DNA of 64,000 nt from an uncultured Granulosicoccus sp. (GTDB taxonomy: Bacteria > Pseudomonadota > Gammaproteobacteria > Granulosicoccales > Granulosicoccaceae): assembly GCA_947495035.1 (NCBI GenBank), contig CANLXI010000002.1:1-64000 (forward strand). Direction: 5' to 3'. Made by a program: the position numbers and the translations under genes. The notes beneath the pieces were generated by a model. The model saw only the letters and a list, made by a program, of their open reading frames with translations, had not been told where the DNA came from and made no database searches. Shown here piece after piece: positions 16,140 through 24,304 of this stretch (its first letter is position 1; every line of letters starts with the position of its first letter).

Positions 16140-16769
16140 GTGAACATGCTGCAGATCGTCTGTCTGCTGGTGTTGCTGCCATTTCTGCTGGATGCCTGTC
16201 GCCGCTCGGCTCTGGACAAGGCCGCACTCGAGGATGTGCTGCTCTGGGTGGGCCTGACCACACTGGTTTTCGGCATTCTGCTGCTGTCGAGTGACATGCC
16301 GGAAGGCATCAGTCTGAAGTACTCCGGCGCTGCGTTTCTGGCGTTGACGGTGGGCTATAGTCGGGCACTGCTGTCAATGACCCTGTTGTTGCTGATTACA
16401 CAGAGCTGGGCCGATATGGGGCTGATTCTGTTGATCGATGCCTTGCTGCCGATCTGGCTGATGCTGGTGATCGTCAATCTCACACGGCGATTTCTACCGG
16501 CCAATCCCTTTGTGTTTCTGCTCGGTTGTGGTTTTTTCGGCCTGTTCATCGTGTACGCCGTGCAGCAGTGTGCCGCCGTGTTCTTGCCAGCATTGCTGGC
16601 TGGTGAACTCGCACTGGATCAGCTGTTCTCCGAACAGACCGGCCTGCGTCTGTTGCTGGCCGGTGGTGAGGCAACGCTGGAGGGCATGATCATCACCATT
16701 CTGGTGGTGTACTGTCCGCGAGCGGTGATGCTGTTCGACGATGAGTTCTACCTGTCGCGGCCGATGTAG
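16140..16769 (+). CDS. membrane protein resembling CbiM-type metal-transport permeases
   Basis: This 209-residue, very hydrophobic protein has about six segments. Its C-terminal motif GGEATLEGMIITILVVYCPR followed by FDDEFYL resembles the end of energy-coupling-factor CbiM-like permeases, which carry a similar E-x-x-x-x-G-M block and an FDD-x-x-YL tail. If so it may handle a metal ion for the neighbouring oxidase genes. No ECF ATPase or T-component gene is adjacent, so the assignment is tentative. Confidence 0.5.
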   Translation: MNMLQIVCLLVLLPFLLDACRRSALDKAALEDVLLWVGLTTLVFGILLLSSDMPEGISLKYSGAAFLALTVGYSRALLSMTLLLLITQSWADMGLILLIDALLPIWLMLVIVNLTRRFLPANPFVFLLGCGFFGLFIVYAVQQCAAVFLPALLAGELALDQLFSEQTGLRLLLAGGEATLEGMIITILVVYCPRAVMLFDDEFYLSRPM

Positions 16770-16891
16770 GAGAGCGCGTTTCCCTGGGGGCGCTGCCGTC
16801 GACTTGACAGACAGCGGCGCGGCAGCACAGTATTCACCGCTTGTCCGCTGCCGATCCCGCAGCATTGTCTCCCACTTGCAACGGTAAGCAC

Positions 16892-18259
16892 ATGCCCGGA
16901 AATCTGACACTCGACGCGCTCAGGAGCGCAGCACAAGACGGCAGCATCGATACGGTCGTGGCTGTCATGGTGGACATGCAGGGGCGCTTGCTGGGCAAGC
17001 GTTTTCATGTCAGCAATTTTCTTGACACCGCGCACGAGGAAACCCATTGCTGCAATTACCTGCTGGCAACCGATTTCGAGATGGCCACCCCTGACGGCTA
17101 TGCCTCCACCAGTTGGTCATCCGGCTACGGTGACTATGTCATGAAGCCGGACATGAGCACCCTGCGTATCACACCCTGGGCCGAAGGAGCTGCCATGGTG
17201 CTGTGCGATGTGCTGGATCACCACACTCATGCCGAAGTAACGCATTCCCCGCGCGCCGTGCTGAAGCGACAGGTCGAGCGTCTGGCGGCCCTGGGCCTGA
17301 GCTGCACCGCGGCGACCGAACTGGAATTCTTTGTCTATCGCGAGACCTACGAGCAGGCGCGCGATCAGCAGTATCGTGATCTGACTCCCATCAGTGCGTA
17401 CAACGAGGACTACCATATACTGCAGACGGCGCGTGAAGAAGGTTTCATGCGGCCACTGCGCAACCAGCTCTATGCTGCCGGTGTGCCGGTGGAGTGCACC
17501 AAGGGGGAGGCCGAGGCAGGGCAGGCTGAATTGAACATCCGCTATTCGGATGCGCTGGACATGGCCGATGTGCACAGTCTGGCCAAGCATGCCACCAAGG
17601 AGATTGCCTGGAACACCGGGCACAGCGTCAGTTTCGTGGCCAAGCCGCACGAAAACCTGGTGGGTTCCTCCAGTCATATCCACCAGTCGCTGCGAACGGC
17701 TGACGGCAAACCGGCATTTTTCGATGCGTCCGCCGCGCATGGCATGTCGAGTGTCATGCAGCACTATCTGGCCGGCTTGCTGGCCCATGCGGCGGAGACC
17801 ACAGTGTTTCTGGCGCCCTACATCAATTCCTACAAGCGCTTTGCGCGCGGCACCTTTGCCCCCACCCGCATCATCTGGTCCATCGACAATCGCACCGCGG
17901 GGTATCGCATCGTCGCGCCCGATTCCGAGAATGTGCGGGTAGAGTGCCGGATCGGCGGGTCTGACATGAATCCCTATCTGGCCATGGCGTCGCAGATTGC
18001 GGCCGGCATTGCAGGCATCGAGCAGTCGCTGAGCCTGGCACCCGAGTTCAGGGGGGATGCCTATGAGGATTCCGACACCGCCGAGATTCCCGGCAATCTG
18101 CGTGACGCCACCGCGGCACTGGATGGGTCTGCCATGCTGCGAGCCGCGATGGGCGACGATGTGGTGGATCATTATGTTCGTGCGGCCCGTTGGGAGCAGG
18201 AAGAGTTCGATCGCATCGTGACCGATTACGAAATCCGTCGGGGTTTTGAACGCTCATGA
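16892..18259 (+). CDS. glutamine-synthetase-family ligase
   Basis: This 455-residue protein has the GS fold: a short beta-grasp N-domain (about 1-95) and a catalytic domain with ATELEFFVYRE (metal Glu), EAEAGQAELNIRY, the HIHQSL histidine block in GSSSHIHQSL, and NRTAGYRI near the ATP and glutamate site. It lacks features of housekeeping GlnA such as the adenylylation-loop sequence. It belongs to the broader group that joins glutamate to amines (PuuA or GlnT-like). The ATG at 16892 is used; an upstream TTG at 16841 has no ribosome site. It precedes an iron alcohol dehydrogenase, which suggests amine or amino-alcohol catabolism. The substrate is unknown. Confidence 0.8.
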   Translation: MPGNLTLDALRSAAQDGSIDTVVAVMVDMQGRLLGKRFHVSNFLDTAHEETHCCNYLLATDFEMATPDGYASTSWSSGYGDYVMKPDMSTLRITPWAEGAAMVLCDVLDHHTHAEVTHSPRAVLKRQVERLAALGLSCTAATELEFFVYRETYEQARDQQYRDLTPISAYNEDYHILQTAREEGFMRPLRNQLYAAGVPVECTKGEAEAGQAELNIRYSDALDMADVHSLAKHATKEIAWNTGHSVSFVAKPHENLVGSSSHIHQSLRTADGKPAFFDASAAHGMSSVMQHYLAGLLAHAAETTVFLAPYINSYKRFARGTFAPTRIIWSIDNRTAGYRIVAPDSENVRVECRIGGSDMNPYLAMASQIAAGIAGIEQSLSLAPEFRGDAYEDSDTAEIPGNLRDATAALDGSAMLRAAMGDDVVDHYVRAARWEQEEFDRIVTDYEIRRGFERS

Positions 18260-18390
18260 AGGTATCGATCGACGCTGAAATCATGCGCCTGATGAATGTC
18301 AGTGATGTCGGATTGACCGCATCGCTGTGCACGCAGGCTGCCCGAGGCGCTGCGCGAATCGATTGCCGACACTTCAACAAGCAGTCCTGA
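18256..18390 (+). CDS. possible 44-residue small ORF
   Basis: An ATG overlapping the stop of the GS-like gene (ATGA) opens a 44-codon frame. It has no recognised motif. It may be a coupled small protein, a gene remnant or chance. Evidence is only the overlap and its position in the 173-bp gap before the dehydrogenase gene. Confidence 0.2.
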   Translation: MKVSIDAEIMRLMNVSDVGLTASLCTQAARGAARIDCRHFNKQS

Positions 18391-18432
18391 ACGGATTGTT
18401 CATTCCTACTGGAAACAGACACAGCTAGCCCT

Positions 18433-19578
18433 ATGCAACTCACCGGTAACTGGAATTATCCCACCCCCATCCGCTTTGGTGCCGGGCGTATCAGCGAGAT
18501 CGCCGATGCCTGCAAGGCAGCGGGTATCAGCAAACCCCTGCTGGTCACGGACCGCGGACTGCGAGACCTGCCGATCACCAGAAGCACTCTGGATCTGCTG
18601 GAGGCCGCTGGTCTGGGTCGGGCACTGTTCTCGGACGTGGACATGAACCCCACCGGGCAGAATGTGGAGGCCGGCCTGCTAGTCTATCGCGAGGGGGGTC
18701 ATGACGGTGTGGTCGCCTTTGGCGGTGGTTCGGCGCTGGATCTGGGCAAGGCGCTGGCTTTCATGTCCGGTCAGACGCGACCCGTATGGGATTTCGAGGA
18801 TATCGACGACTGGTGGACGCGTGCCGATCCGGCGGGTATCGACCCTGTCGTCGCGGTGCCGACCACGGCGGGTACCGGTTCGGAAGTCGGTCGTGCCTCG
18901 GTACTGACCAATGCCGATACGCACGAAAAGAAGATCATCTTCCATCCGAAGATCCTGCCGGCCGTGGTCATCTGCGATCCGGAACTGACCATCGGCATGC
19001 CGCCCGCGATTACGGCGGGTACCGGTATGGATGCCTTTGCGCACTGTCTGGAAGCGTATTGCTCACCGCACTACCACCCCTTGAGTCAGGGCATTGCGCT
19101 GGAAGGCCTGCGTCTGGTGAACGAATATCTGCCAAGAGCCTACGAGGATGGTAGCGATATCGAGGCTCGAGCACACATGATGAGCGCCGCGGCCATGGGG
19201 GCAACAGCCTTTCAGAAAGGGCTTGGTGCCATACATGCATTATCCCATCCGATCGGTGCTGTCTACAACACACACCATGGCACCACCAATGCCGTTGTCA
19301 TGCAGCCGGTACTGATGTTCAATCGCAATGCGGTCGAGTCCAGACTGAACAGGGCTGCCGATTATCTGGGCATTCACGGCGGCTTCGAAGGATTCCATGC
19401 ACGTGTGGGCGAGCTCAATCGTCTGTTCGGCATACCGGGCAATCTGACGGACCTGGGCGTGGTCGATCCCGATCTGGATGCCTTGACCGCCTCAGCGCTG
19501 GCGGATCCGAGCACGGGCGGTAATCCTGTCATCATGAATGCCGTCAACACCCGGGCCCTGCTCGAAGCCTGTCTGTAG
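18433..19578 (+). CDS. iron-containing alcohol dehydrogenase
   Basis: This 381-residue group III dehydrogenase would oxidise or reduce an alcohol/aldehyde with NAD(P). The N-terminal nucleotide domain has GGGSALDLGKALA (about 95-107) and GTGSEVGRASVL (about 147-158). The C-terminal helical domain carries the metal-binding histidines in GTGMDAFAHCLEAY, ALSHPIGAVY and NTHHGTTNAV. The length is typical. It follows the GS-like gene on the same strand, and the pair may belong to one pathway for an amine or amino alcohol. The substrate cannot be set from sequence. Confidence 0.9.
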   Translation: MQLTGNWNYPTPIRFGAGRISEIADACKAAGISKPLLVTDRGLRDLPITRSTLDLLEAAGLGRALFSDVDMNPTGQNVEAGLLVYREGGHDGVVAFGGGSALDLGKALAFMSGQTRPVWDFEDIDDWWTRADPAGIDPVVAVPTTAGTGSEVGRASVLTNADTHEKKIIFHPKILPAVVICDPELTIGMPPAITAGTGMDAFAHCLEAYCSPHYHPLSQGIALEGLRLVNEYLPRAYEDGSDIEARAHMMSAAAMGATAFQKGLGAIHALSHPIGAVYNTHHGTTNAVVMQPVLMFNRNAVESRLNRAADYLGIHGGFEGFHARVGELNRLFGIPGNLTDLGVVDPDLDALTASALADPSTGGNPVIMNAVNTRALLEACL

Positions 19579-19603
19579 GGCCGGGCTGCGGAGCGAGAAT
19601 CAC

Positions 19604-20239
19604 TTGAAGCGTATCCTGATATTGTCGGCACATCCGAACCCGAGCCAGTCACATGTCAACCGCATGATGTCGGCCATGGCGGCGTCCCTGTCAGGCGTGA
19701 CTCTGGTTGATCTTTACGCTCTCTATCCCCGGTTCAAGATCGACATCGACGCCGAACAGCAGCGTCTGCTGGAGCACGATGTCATCGTTTTCCAGTTTCC
19801 GATCTACTGGTACTCAACCCCGGCTCTGCTCAAGGAGTGGCAGGACCTGGTGCTCGAACATGGCTTCGCCTACGGCAGTGATGGCTGTCGACTGGCTGGC
19901 AAGCTGTTTCTGGTGGCAGCCACTGCCGGGGCCGCCGAGCATGACTACGCGAAAGAGGGGCGCAATCATTTCCCGATGCGTACCCTGCTGAGTCCGCTGG
20001 AGCAGACGGCGCAGTTGTGTCGCATGCGTTATCTGCCGCCCCTGATGCTGTTCTCATCGCTGCAAGCCAGTCATGACGAACGAGCCCGACAGCATGTTGT
20101 CCGTTACCGGCAGGTGCTGGAGGGACTGCGGGATGAACAGCTGGATATCGAGCGCGCCATGTCGCAGGAGTTGCTGGATCATCCGGATGTGCCGATGCTG
20201 AATGACAGCAACGGCAGACAGGGTGATGCCCGTGGATAA
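19604..20239 (+). CDS. KefF-like NAD(P)H:quinone oxidoreductase
   Basis: This 211-residue flavodoxin-fold protein is related to KefF and MdaB. It shows the FMN-site pattern SAHPNPSQSHVN near the N-terminus and FQFPIYWYSTPALLKEWQD (about 65-83), with VAATAGAAEHDY further on. KefF-type proteins activate the KefC potassium efflux system. Here the next gene is a KefC-like antiporter that overlaps by 14 bp, supporting that role. The start is read as a TTG at 19604 with GGAG about 10 bp upstream; an upstream alternative would add non-family sequence. Confidence 0.85.
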   Translation: MKRILILSAHPNPSQSHVNRMMSAMAASLSGVTLVDLYALYPRFKIDIDAEQQRLLEHDVIVFQFPIYWYSTPALLKEWQDLVLEHGFAYGSDGCRLAGKLFLVAATAGAAEHDYAKEGRNHFPMRTLLSPLEQTAQLCRMRYLPPLMLFSSLQASHDERARQHVVRYRQVLEGLRDEQLDIERAMSQELLDHPDVPMLNDSNGRQGDARG

Positions 20240-22154
20240 TCTCCTGCTGGGTGCCTTCATCTATCTCATGGCGTCGGTCATTGCCGTACCGCTGGCCAAG
20301 CGTCTTGGCCTGGGGTCAGTGCTGGGTTATCTGATTGCCGGTATCGTCATTGGTCCGGTGGCGGGGCTGGTCGGCAGCGAGACCACCGACGTGCAGCACT
20401 TCGCCGAGTTCGGCGTGGTGATGATGCTGTTCATCGTCGGTCTGGAGCTGGAGCCACGCTCCTTGTGGGGGATGCGGCACAAGCTGCTGGGTCTGGGTGG
20501 ATTGCAGGTGCTGCTGACCGTGTCACTGATCAGTCTTGCTGCCTGGCTGTTCGGTCTGGACTGGCGAATTGCCCTGGCCGTGGGCATGGTGTTTTCCCTG
20601 TCCTCAACGGCAATCGTGTTGCAGACGCTCAATGAGAAATCCCTGATGAAGTCCGAGGGTGGCAAGTCGAGCTTTTCGGTGTTGCTGTTCCAGGATATAG
20701 CCGTCATTCCCATGCTGGCCATCATTCCGCTGCTGGCGGTACCCGGCTTGTCCGGTGGCGAGAGCGGACATGGGGAAGAGGGTGGTGCCGCCGAGCTGCT
20801 GAGTCACCTGGAGGCCTGGCAGATGGCCTTGCTGACGATCGGTGCGGTGGCTCTGGTGGTCGTGGGGGGGTACTACCTGTCAAGACCGGTGTTTCGTTAC
20901 ATCGCCCGTTCGCAGTTGCGTGAGATGTTCACGGCCGTGGCCCTGCTGCTGGTGATCGCCATTGCCCTGTTGATGGATGTGGTGGGCCTGTCGCCGGCAC
21001 TGGGTACTTTTCTGGCCGGGGTGGTGCTGGCTACCAGCGAATACCGTCACGAGCTGGAAAGCGATATCGAACCGTTCAAGGGCTTGCTGCTGGGGCTGTT
21101 CTTCGTCACGGTGGGTGCCGGTGTGGATTTCACGGTGCTGTCGCAGAACCTGGGTGTGGTGGTAGGGGTGACCCTGGGCATCATGGCCATCAAGGCGGCG
21201 GTGTTGTACGTCCTGGCCTTGCTGTTCGGCATCAGGGGAAGTGATCGCTGGCTGTTGTTTCTGGGACTGGCGCAGGCCGGTGAATTCGGTTTCGTGCTGA
21301 TTTCATTCTGTCTGCAATCGGCAGCCTTGCCAGTGGAGCTGTCCAAGATCCTGTTGCTGGTGGTGGCCTTGTCGATGATGCTGACGCCAGGACTGTTCAT
21401 CTTCTTCGAACGCGTGATACAGCCGCGCATGGTTCGCAGTCAGTCGCGCGACAGCGACGAGATCACCGAGAAGGGGACGGTCATCATTGCCGGACATGGC
21501 CGCTTCGGTCAGGTCATCAACCGCCTGATGCTGTCCAATGGACACAAGACGGTGGTGCTGGATCTGCATGCGGAAATGGTGGAGAACATGCGCATATTCG
21601 GTGTGCAGAGCTTCTACGGTGATGCATCCAGACCCGATCTTCTGCACGCGGCCGGGCTGCACGAGGCAGAGTTGCTGGTTGTGGCTCTGGACAGTCAGAA
21701 AGACTCGCTGACCCTGATCGACTACGTTCGTCGTGAAAGGCCGGACTTGCATATCATTGCCAGAGCCTATGATCGACGACATGTCTACAAGTTGTATCAA
21801 CTGGGTGCCAATGACATTGTCAGAGAGACCTTCGACAGCGGCCTGCGCGCAGGGCGCTATGCGCTGGAGGCACTGGGCATGCATCCGGCCGAGTCCGAAC
21901 GGGCTGCCACCCTGTTCGCCACTGAGGAACTCAAGGGCATACGTCGTCTGGCAGAGGTCTATGACCCCGATGTGCCGCTGGTACAGAACAGCGAGTATGT
22001 ACGTCTGGCCAGGGAGATTCAGAGCAGTCTGGAGAAGGCCATGATGGGCAAGTCCCGAGTCCGGCATGATCGCTCCGAAGAGGGGTGGCGGCCGCCGGGT
22101 AACACGGCTCTGGACGACGATACCGGGGGAGCTGACTCCTCTCAGGTATCATGA
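20226..22154 (+). CDS. KefB/KefC-type glutathione-gated potassium/proton antiporter
   Basis: This 642-residue CPA2 transporter has about twelve to thirteen membrane segments (residues 1-385). It continues with an RCK/TrkA-N domain beginning AGHGRFGQVI near 422, a Rossmann GxGxxG-type fold. In E. coli, Kef systems export K+ on electrophile stress and acidify the cytoplasm. The N-terminus aligns best with a start at the ATG at 20226, inside the end of the KefF-like gene. The overlapping ancillary gene makes a Kef-type assignment more likely than a plain Na+/H+ exchanger. Confidence 0.9.
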   Translation: MPVDNLLLGAFIYLMASVIAVPLAKRLGLGSVLGYLIAGIVIGPVAGLVGSETTDVQHFAEFGVVMMLFIVGLELEPRSLWGMRHKLLGLGGLQVLLTVSLISLAAWLFGLDWRIALAVGMVFSLSSTAIVLQTLNEKSLMKSEGGKSSFSVLLFQDIAVIPMLAIIPLLAVPGLSGGESGHGEEGGAAELLSHLEAWQMALLTIGAVALVVVGGYYLSRPVFRYIARSQLREMFTAVALLLVIAIALLMDVVGLSPALGTFLAGVVLATSEYRHELESDIEPFKGLLLGLFFVTVGAGVDFTVLSQNLGVVVGVTLGIMAIKAAVLYVLALLFGIRGSDRWLLFLGLAQAGEFGFVLISFCLQSAALPVELSKILLLVVALSMMLTPGLFIFFERVIQPRMVRSQSRDSDEITEKGTVIIAGHGRFGQVINRLMLSNGHKTVVLDLHAEMVENMRIFGVQSFYGDASRPDLLHAAGLHEAELLVVALDSQKDSLTLIDYVRRERPDLHIIARAYDRRHVYKLYQLGANDIVRETFDSGLRAGRYALEALGMHPAESERAATLFATEELKGIRRLAEVYDPDVPLVQNSEYVRLAREIQSSLEKAMMGKSRVRHDRSEEGWRPPGNTALDDDTGGADSSQVS

Positions 22155-22192
22155 GCTTCTCGGCACGACTGAAATCTCGGGATTGAGAGTAT

Positions 22193-23218
22193 ATGGCAGG
22201 TTCGTCAGACGACAACAACAGTCTCGCATTGTTCTGCGATTTTGAAAATATTGCATTGGGTGTCAGGGACGCCAAGTACCAGAAATTCGACATCAGTCAT
22301 ATCCTCGAAAAGCTGCTCGTCAAGGGCAGTATCGTTGTGAAGAAAGCCTACTGTGACTGGGAGCGCTACAAGGACTTCAAGGTACCGATGCACGAAGCCT
22401 CCTTCGAGCTGATCGATATTCCCCATGTGCGCCAGTCGGGCAAGAACTCGGCTGATATTCGCATGGTGGTTGATGCGCTGGACCTGTGCTACACCAAGGC
22501 GCATGTGGACACCTTCGTCATCATCAGTGGCGACTCGGATTTCTCGCCGCTGGTGAGCAAGTTGCGCGAAAATGCCAAGACGGTCATTGGCGTCGGCGTC
22601 AAGAATTCCACCTCCGACCTGTTGATCAACAACTGCGATGAATTCATCTACTACGATGATCTGGTACGCGAGCTGGAGCGCAAGCGTCCCGGCCGCAAGC
22701 GCACGAAAAAGCGTGCAGCCAGTCGCAGCAGCGAGAAGGTGACGGAGGACGTCACGGCACAGACCGAGGCCGAGTCGCCGGCTGCGGCGACAGGCCAGGA
22801 GAGCGACGGCAAATCGGGCAAGGGCGCGGAAGCGGCATCGGACACGGCCGGTAGCAGCAAGCGCAAGCGCGGCAAGGCTGCCAAGACGGTGGAACCTGCC
22901 GAAACGGTCGAGTCGCTCGAGGTTGGTGACGATGACGGCTATGTTGCCGATGAGACCAGTGAAGAACTGATCCAGGAAGGGCTGGAATTGTTGCTGGAGA
23001 CGGCGGCCGATCTAAGTGCGGATCGCGATGGCAATGACAAGCTGTGGGGGTCCATGGTCAAACAGACCCTGAAGCGGCGCCGGCCCGGCTTCAACGAAAG
23101 CTATTATGGCTTCGAGTCCTTTGGCAAGATGCTCGAAGAGGCACAGGCGCGCGGCTATCTGACACTGGAGCTGGATGATCGCTCCGGTGGCTACATCATC
23201 CGCAAAGTGACATCCTGA
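22193..23218 (+). CDS. NYN-domain protein with C-terminal OST-HTH/LOTUS-like domain
   Basis: This 341-residue protein joins a NYN (LabA/DUF88) PIN-like nuclease domain at about 10-155 to a C-terminal winged-helix LOTUS-like domain at about 255-341. Acidic residues expected at a PIN-type metal site are visible in LFCDFENIALG, KNSADIRMVVDALD and ISGDSDFSPLV. A basic linker (RKRTKKRAASR) leads into a low-complexity acidic and Lys-rich region at 165-250. Bacterial NYN-LOTUS proteins are thought to act on RNA, but the substrate is not known. It lies alone between kefC-like and the ABC genes. Confidence 0.85.
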   Translation: MAGSSDDNNSLALFCDFENIALGVRDAKYQKFDISHILEKLLVKGSIVVKKAYCDWERYKDFKVPMHEASFELIDIPHVRQSGKNSADIRMVVDALDLCYTKAHVDTFVIISGDSDFSPLVSKLRENAKTVIGVGVKNSTSDLLINNCDEFIYYDDLVRELERKRPGRKRTKKRAASRSSEKVTEDVTAQTEAESPAAATGQESDGKSGKGAEAASDTAGSSKRKRGKAAKTVEPAETVESLEVGDDDGYVADETSEELIQEGLELLLETAADLSADRDGNDKLWGSMVKQTLKRRRPGFNESYYGFESFGKMLEEAQARGYLTLELDDRSGGYIIRKVTS

Positions 23219-23346
23219 GTCGAGAGCAGGGGCGGGCTGCCCGGTACTGTGCGCTGGCGTGCACCCTGGTGGACGGCTGAAGGGCATGACGGCCGACCCT
23301 GCGCAGTTTGCCGTACTATAGCGATTATCCGATAACGAAGACTTTC

Positions 23347-24297
23347 ATGATGATGGACCTGGCTGGCGAGCCTGACGTGTCAATCGACCCGAGTCGCAAG
23401 AGGGCCAACATTCTGAGCCTTCAGGATGTGCGCAAGTCCTTTGGTTCCCTGCAGGTGCTGGATGGCCTGTCGCTGGCTGTCCATCCGGGCGAGGTGTTCG
23501 GCTTTCTGGGACGCAATGGTGCCGGAAAATCGACTGCCATTCGCATACTGATGGGGATCATGCGCAGTGATGCGGGCCGGATCGAGGTGTTTGGTCGCGC
23601 ATTGCATTCCGATGTCATCGGTATCCGCCAACGTATCGGCTATGTGGCGCAGGACCAGAACATGTATCCCTGGATGACACCGCGGGTATTGTCGCGTTTC
23701 GTGAGAGGTTTCTATCCGCGCTGGGACGAAAGACGTTTTCAACAGTTGCTGGCGGACTTCGACCTGCCACCCAAGCGTCGGCTCGGTACCTTCTCCGGCG
23801 GCATGAAAGCCAAGCTGGCTCTGACTCTGGCCCTGTCGACCCGGCCCGAGCTGCTGATACTGGACGAACCGACGGCAGGCATGGATCCGGTGGCACGACG
23901 CGAATTTCTCGATCTGGTGCGCGATCAGGCGATTCAGGATGGTGCAACCACCTTTTTTTCCACACACCTCATCGACGAGATCGAAGCGGTGGCCGATCGT
24001 ATCGGCATCGTCGAATCCGGACGCACCATCTATGATGGCGAACTGGACCCGCTGCGCAACAGCATCGGCACCTGGTCCATCGCCATGAGCGACTACGTGC
24101 CCGGTTCCTTGCCCGGGGAATTCGCCAGGCAGCACCTGCGCATTCTCAAGGAAGGTGAGCGGCAGGGGCGCTGGGTGATCACCCTGCAGTTCTCGGAAGA
24201 GGTTCTGGCATCGCACGAGATCGTGCTGGACCAGGGCTGGCGGCACGAGTCCATGTCACTGGAAGACGTGTTCATTGCCGTCGTCGCCAGCGCGTAG
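23347..24297 (+). CDS. ABC transporter ATP-binding protein
   Basis: This 316-residue ATPase has Walker A GRNGAGKST (55-63, Lys61), an FSGGMKAK signature, Walker B LLILDEPT with Asp173-Glu174, and the H-loop His in FFSTHLIDE. After the nucleotide-binding domain comes a C-terminal extension of about 90 residues, as in ATPases of ABC-2 exporters. The start is one of three consecutive ATGs; the first (23347) has GAAG six bases upstream. The stop is 8 bp before the first permease gene, and the three genes form one operon. Confidence 0.95.
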   Translation: MMMDLAGEPDVSIDPSRKRANILSLQDVRKSFGSLQVLDGLSLAVHPGEVFGFLGRNGAGKSTAIRILMGIMRSDAGRIEVFGRALHSDVIGIRQRIGYVAQDQNMYPWMTPRVLSRFVRGFYPRWDERRFQQLLADFDLPPKRRLGTFSGGMKAKLALTLALSTRPELLILDEPTAGMDPVARREFLDLVRDQAIQDGATTFFSTHLIDEIEAVADRIGIVESGRTIYDGELDPLRNSIGTWSIAMSDYVPGSLPGEFARQHLRILKEGERQGRWVITLQFSEEVLASHEIVLDQGWRHESMSLEDVFIAVVASA

Positions 24298-24304
24298 TCA
24301 TCTC

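Noticed and set aside
16841..16891. TTG start adding 17 residues to the GS-like ligase
   Set aside because: No Shine-Dalgarno precedes the TTG, and the family N-terminus begins around the ATG at 16892.
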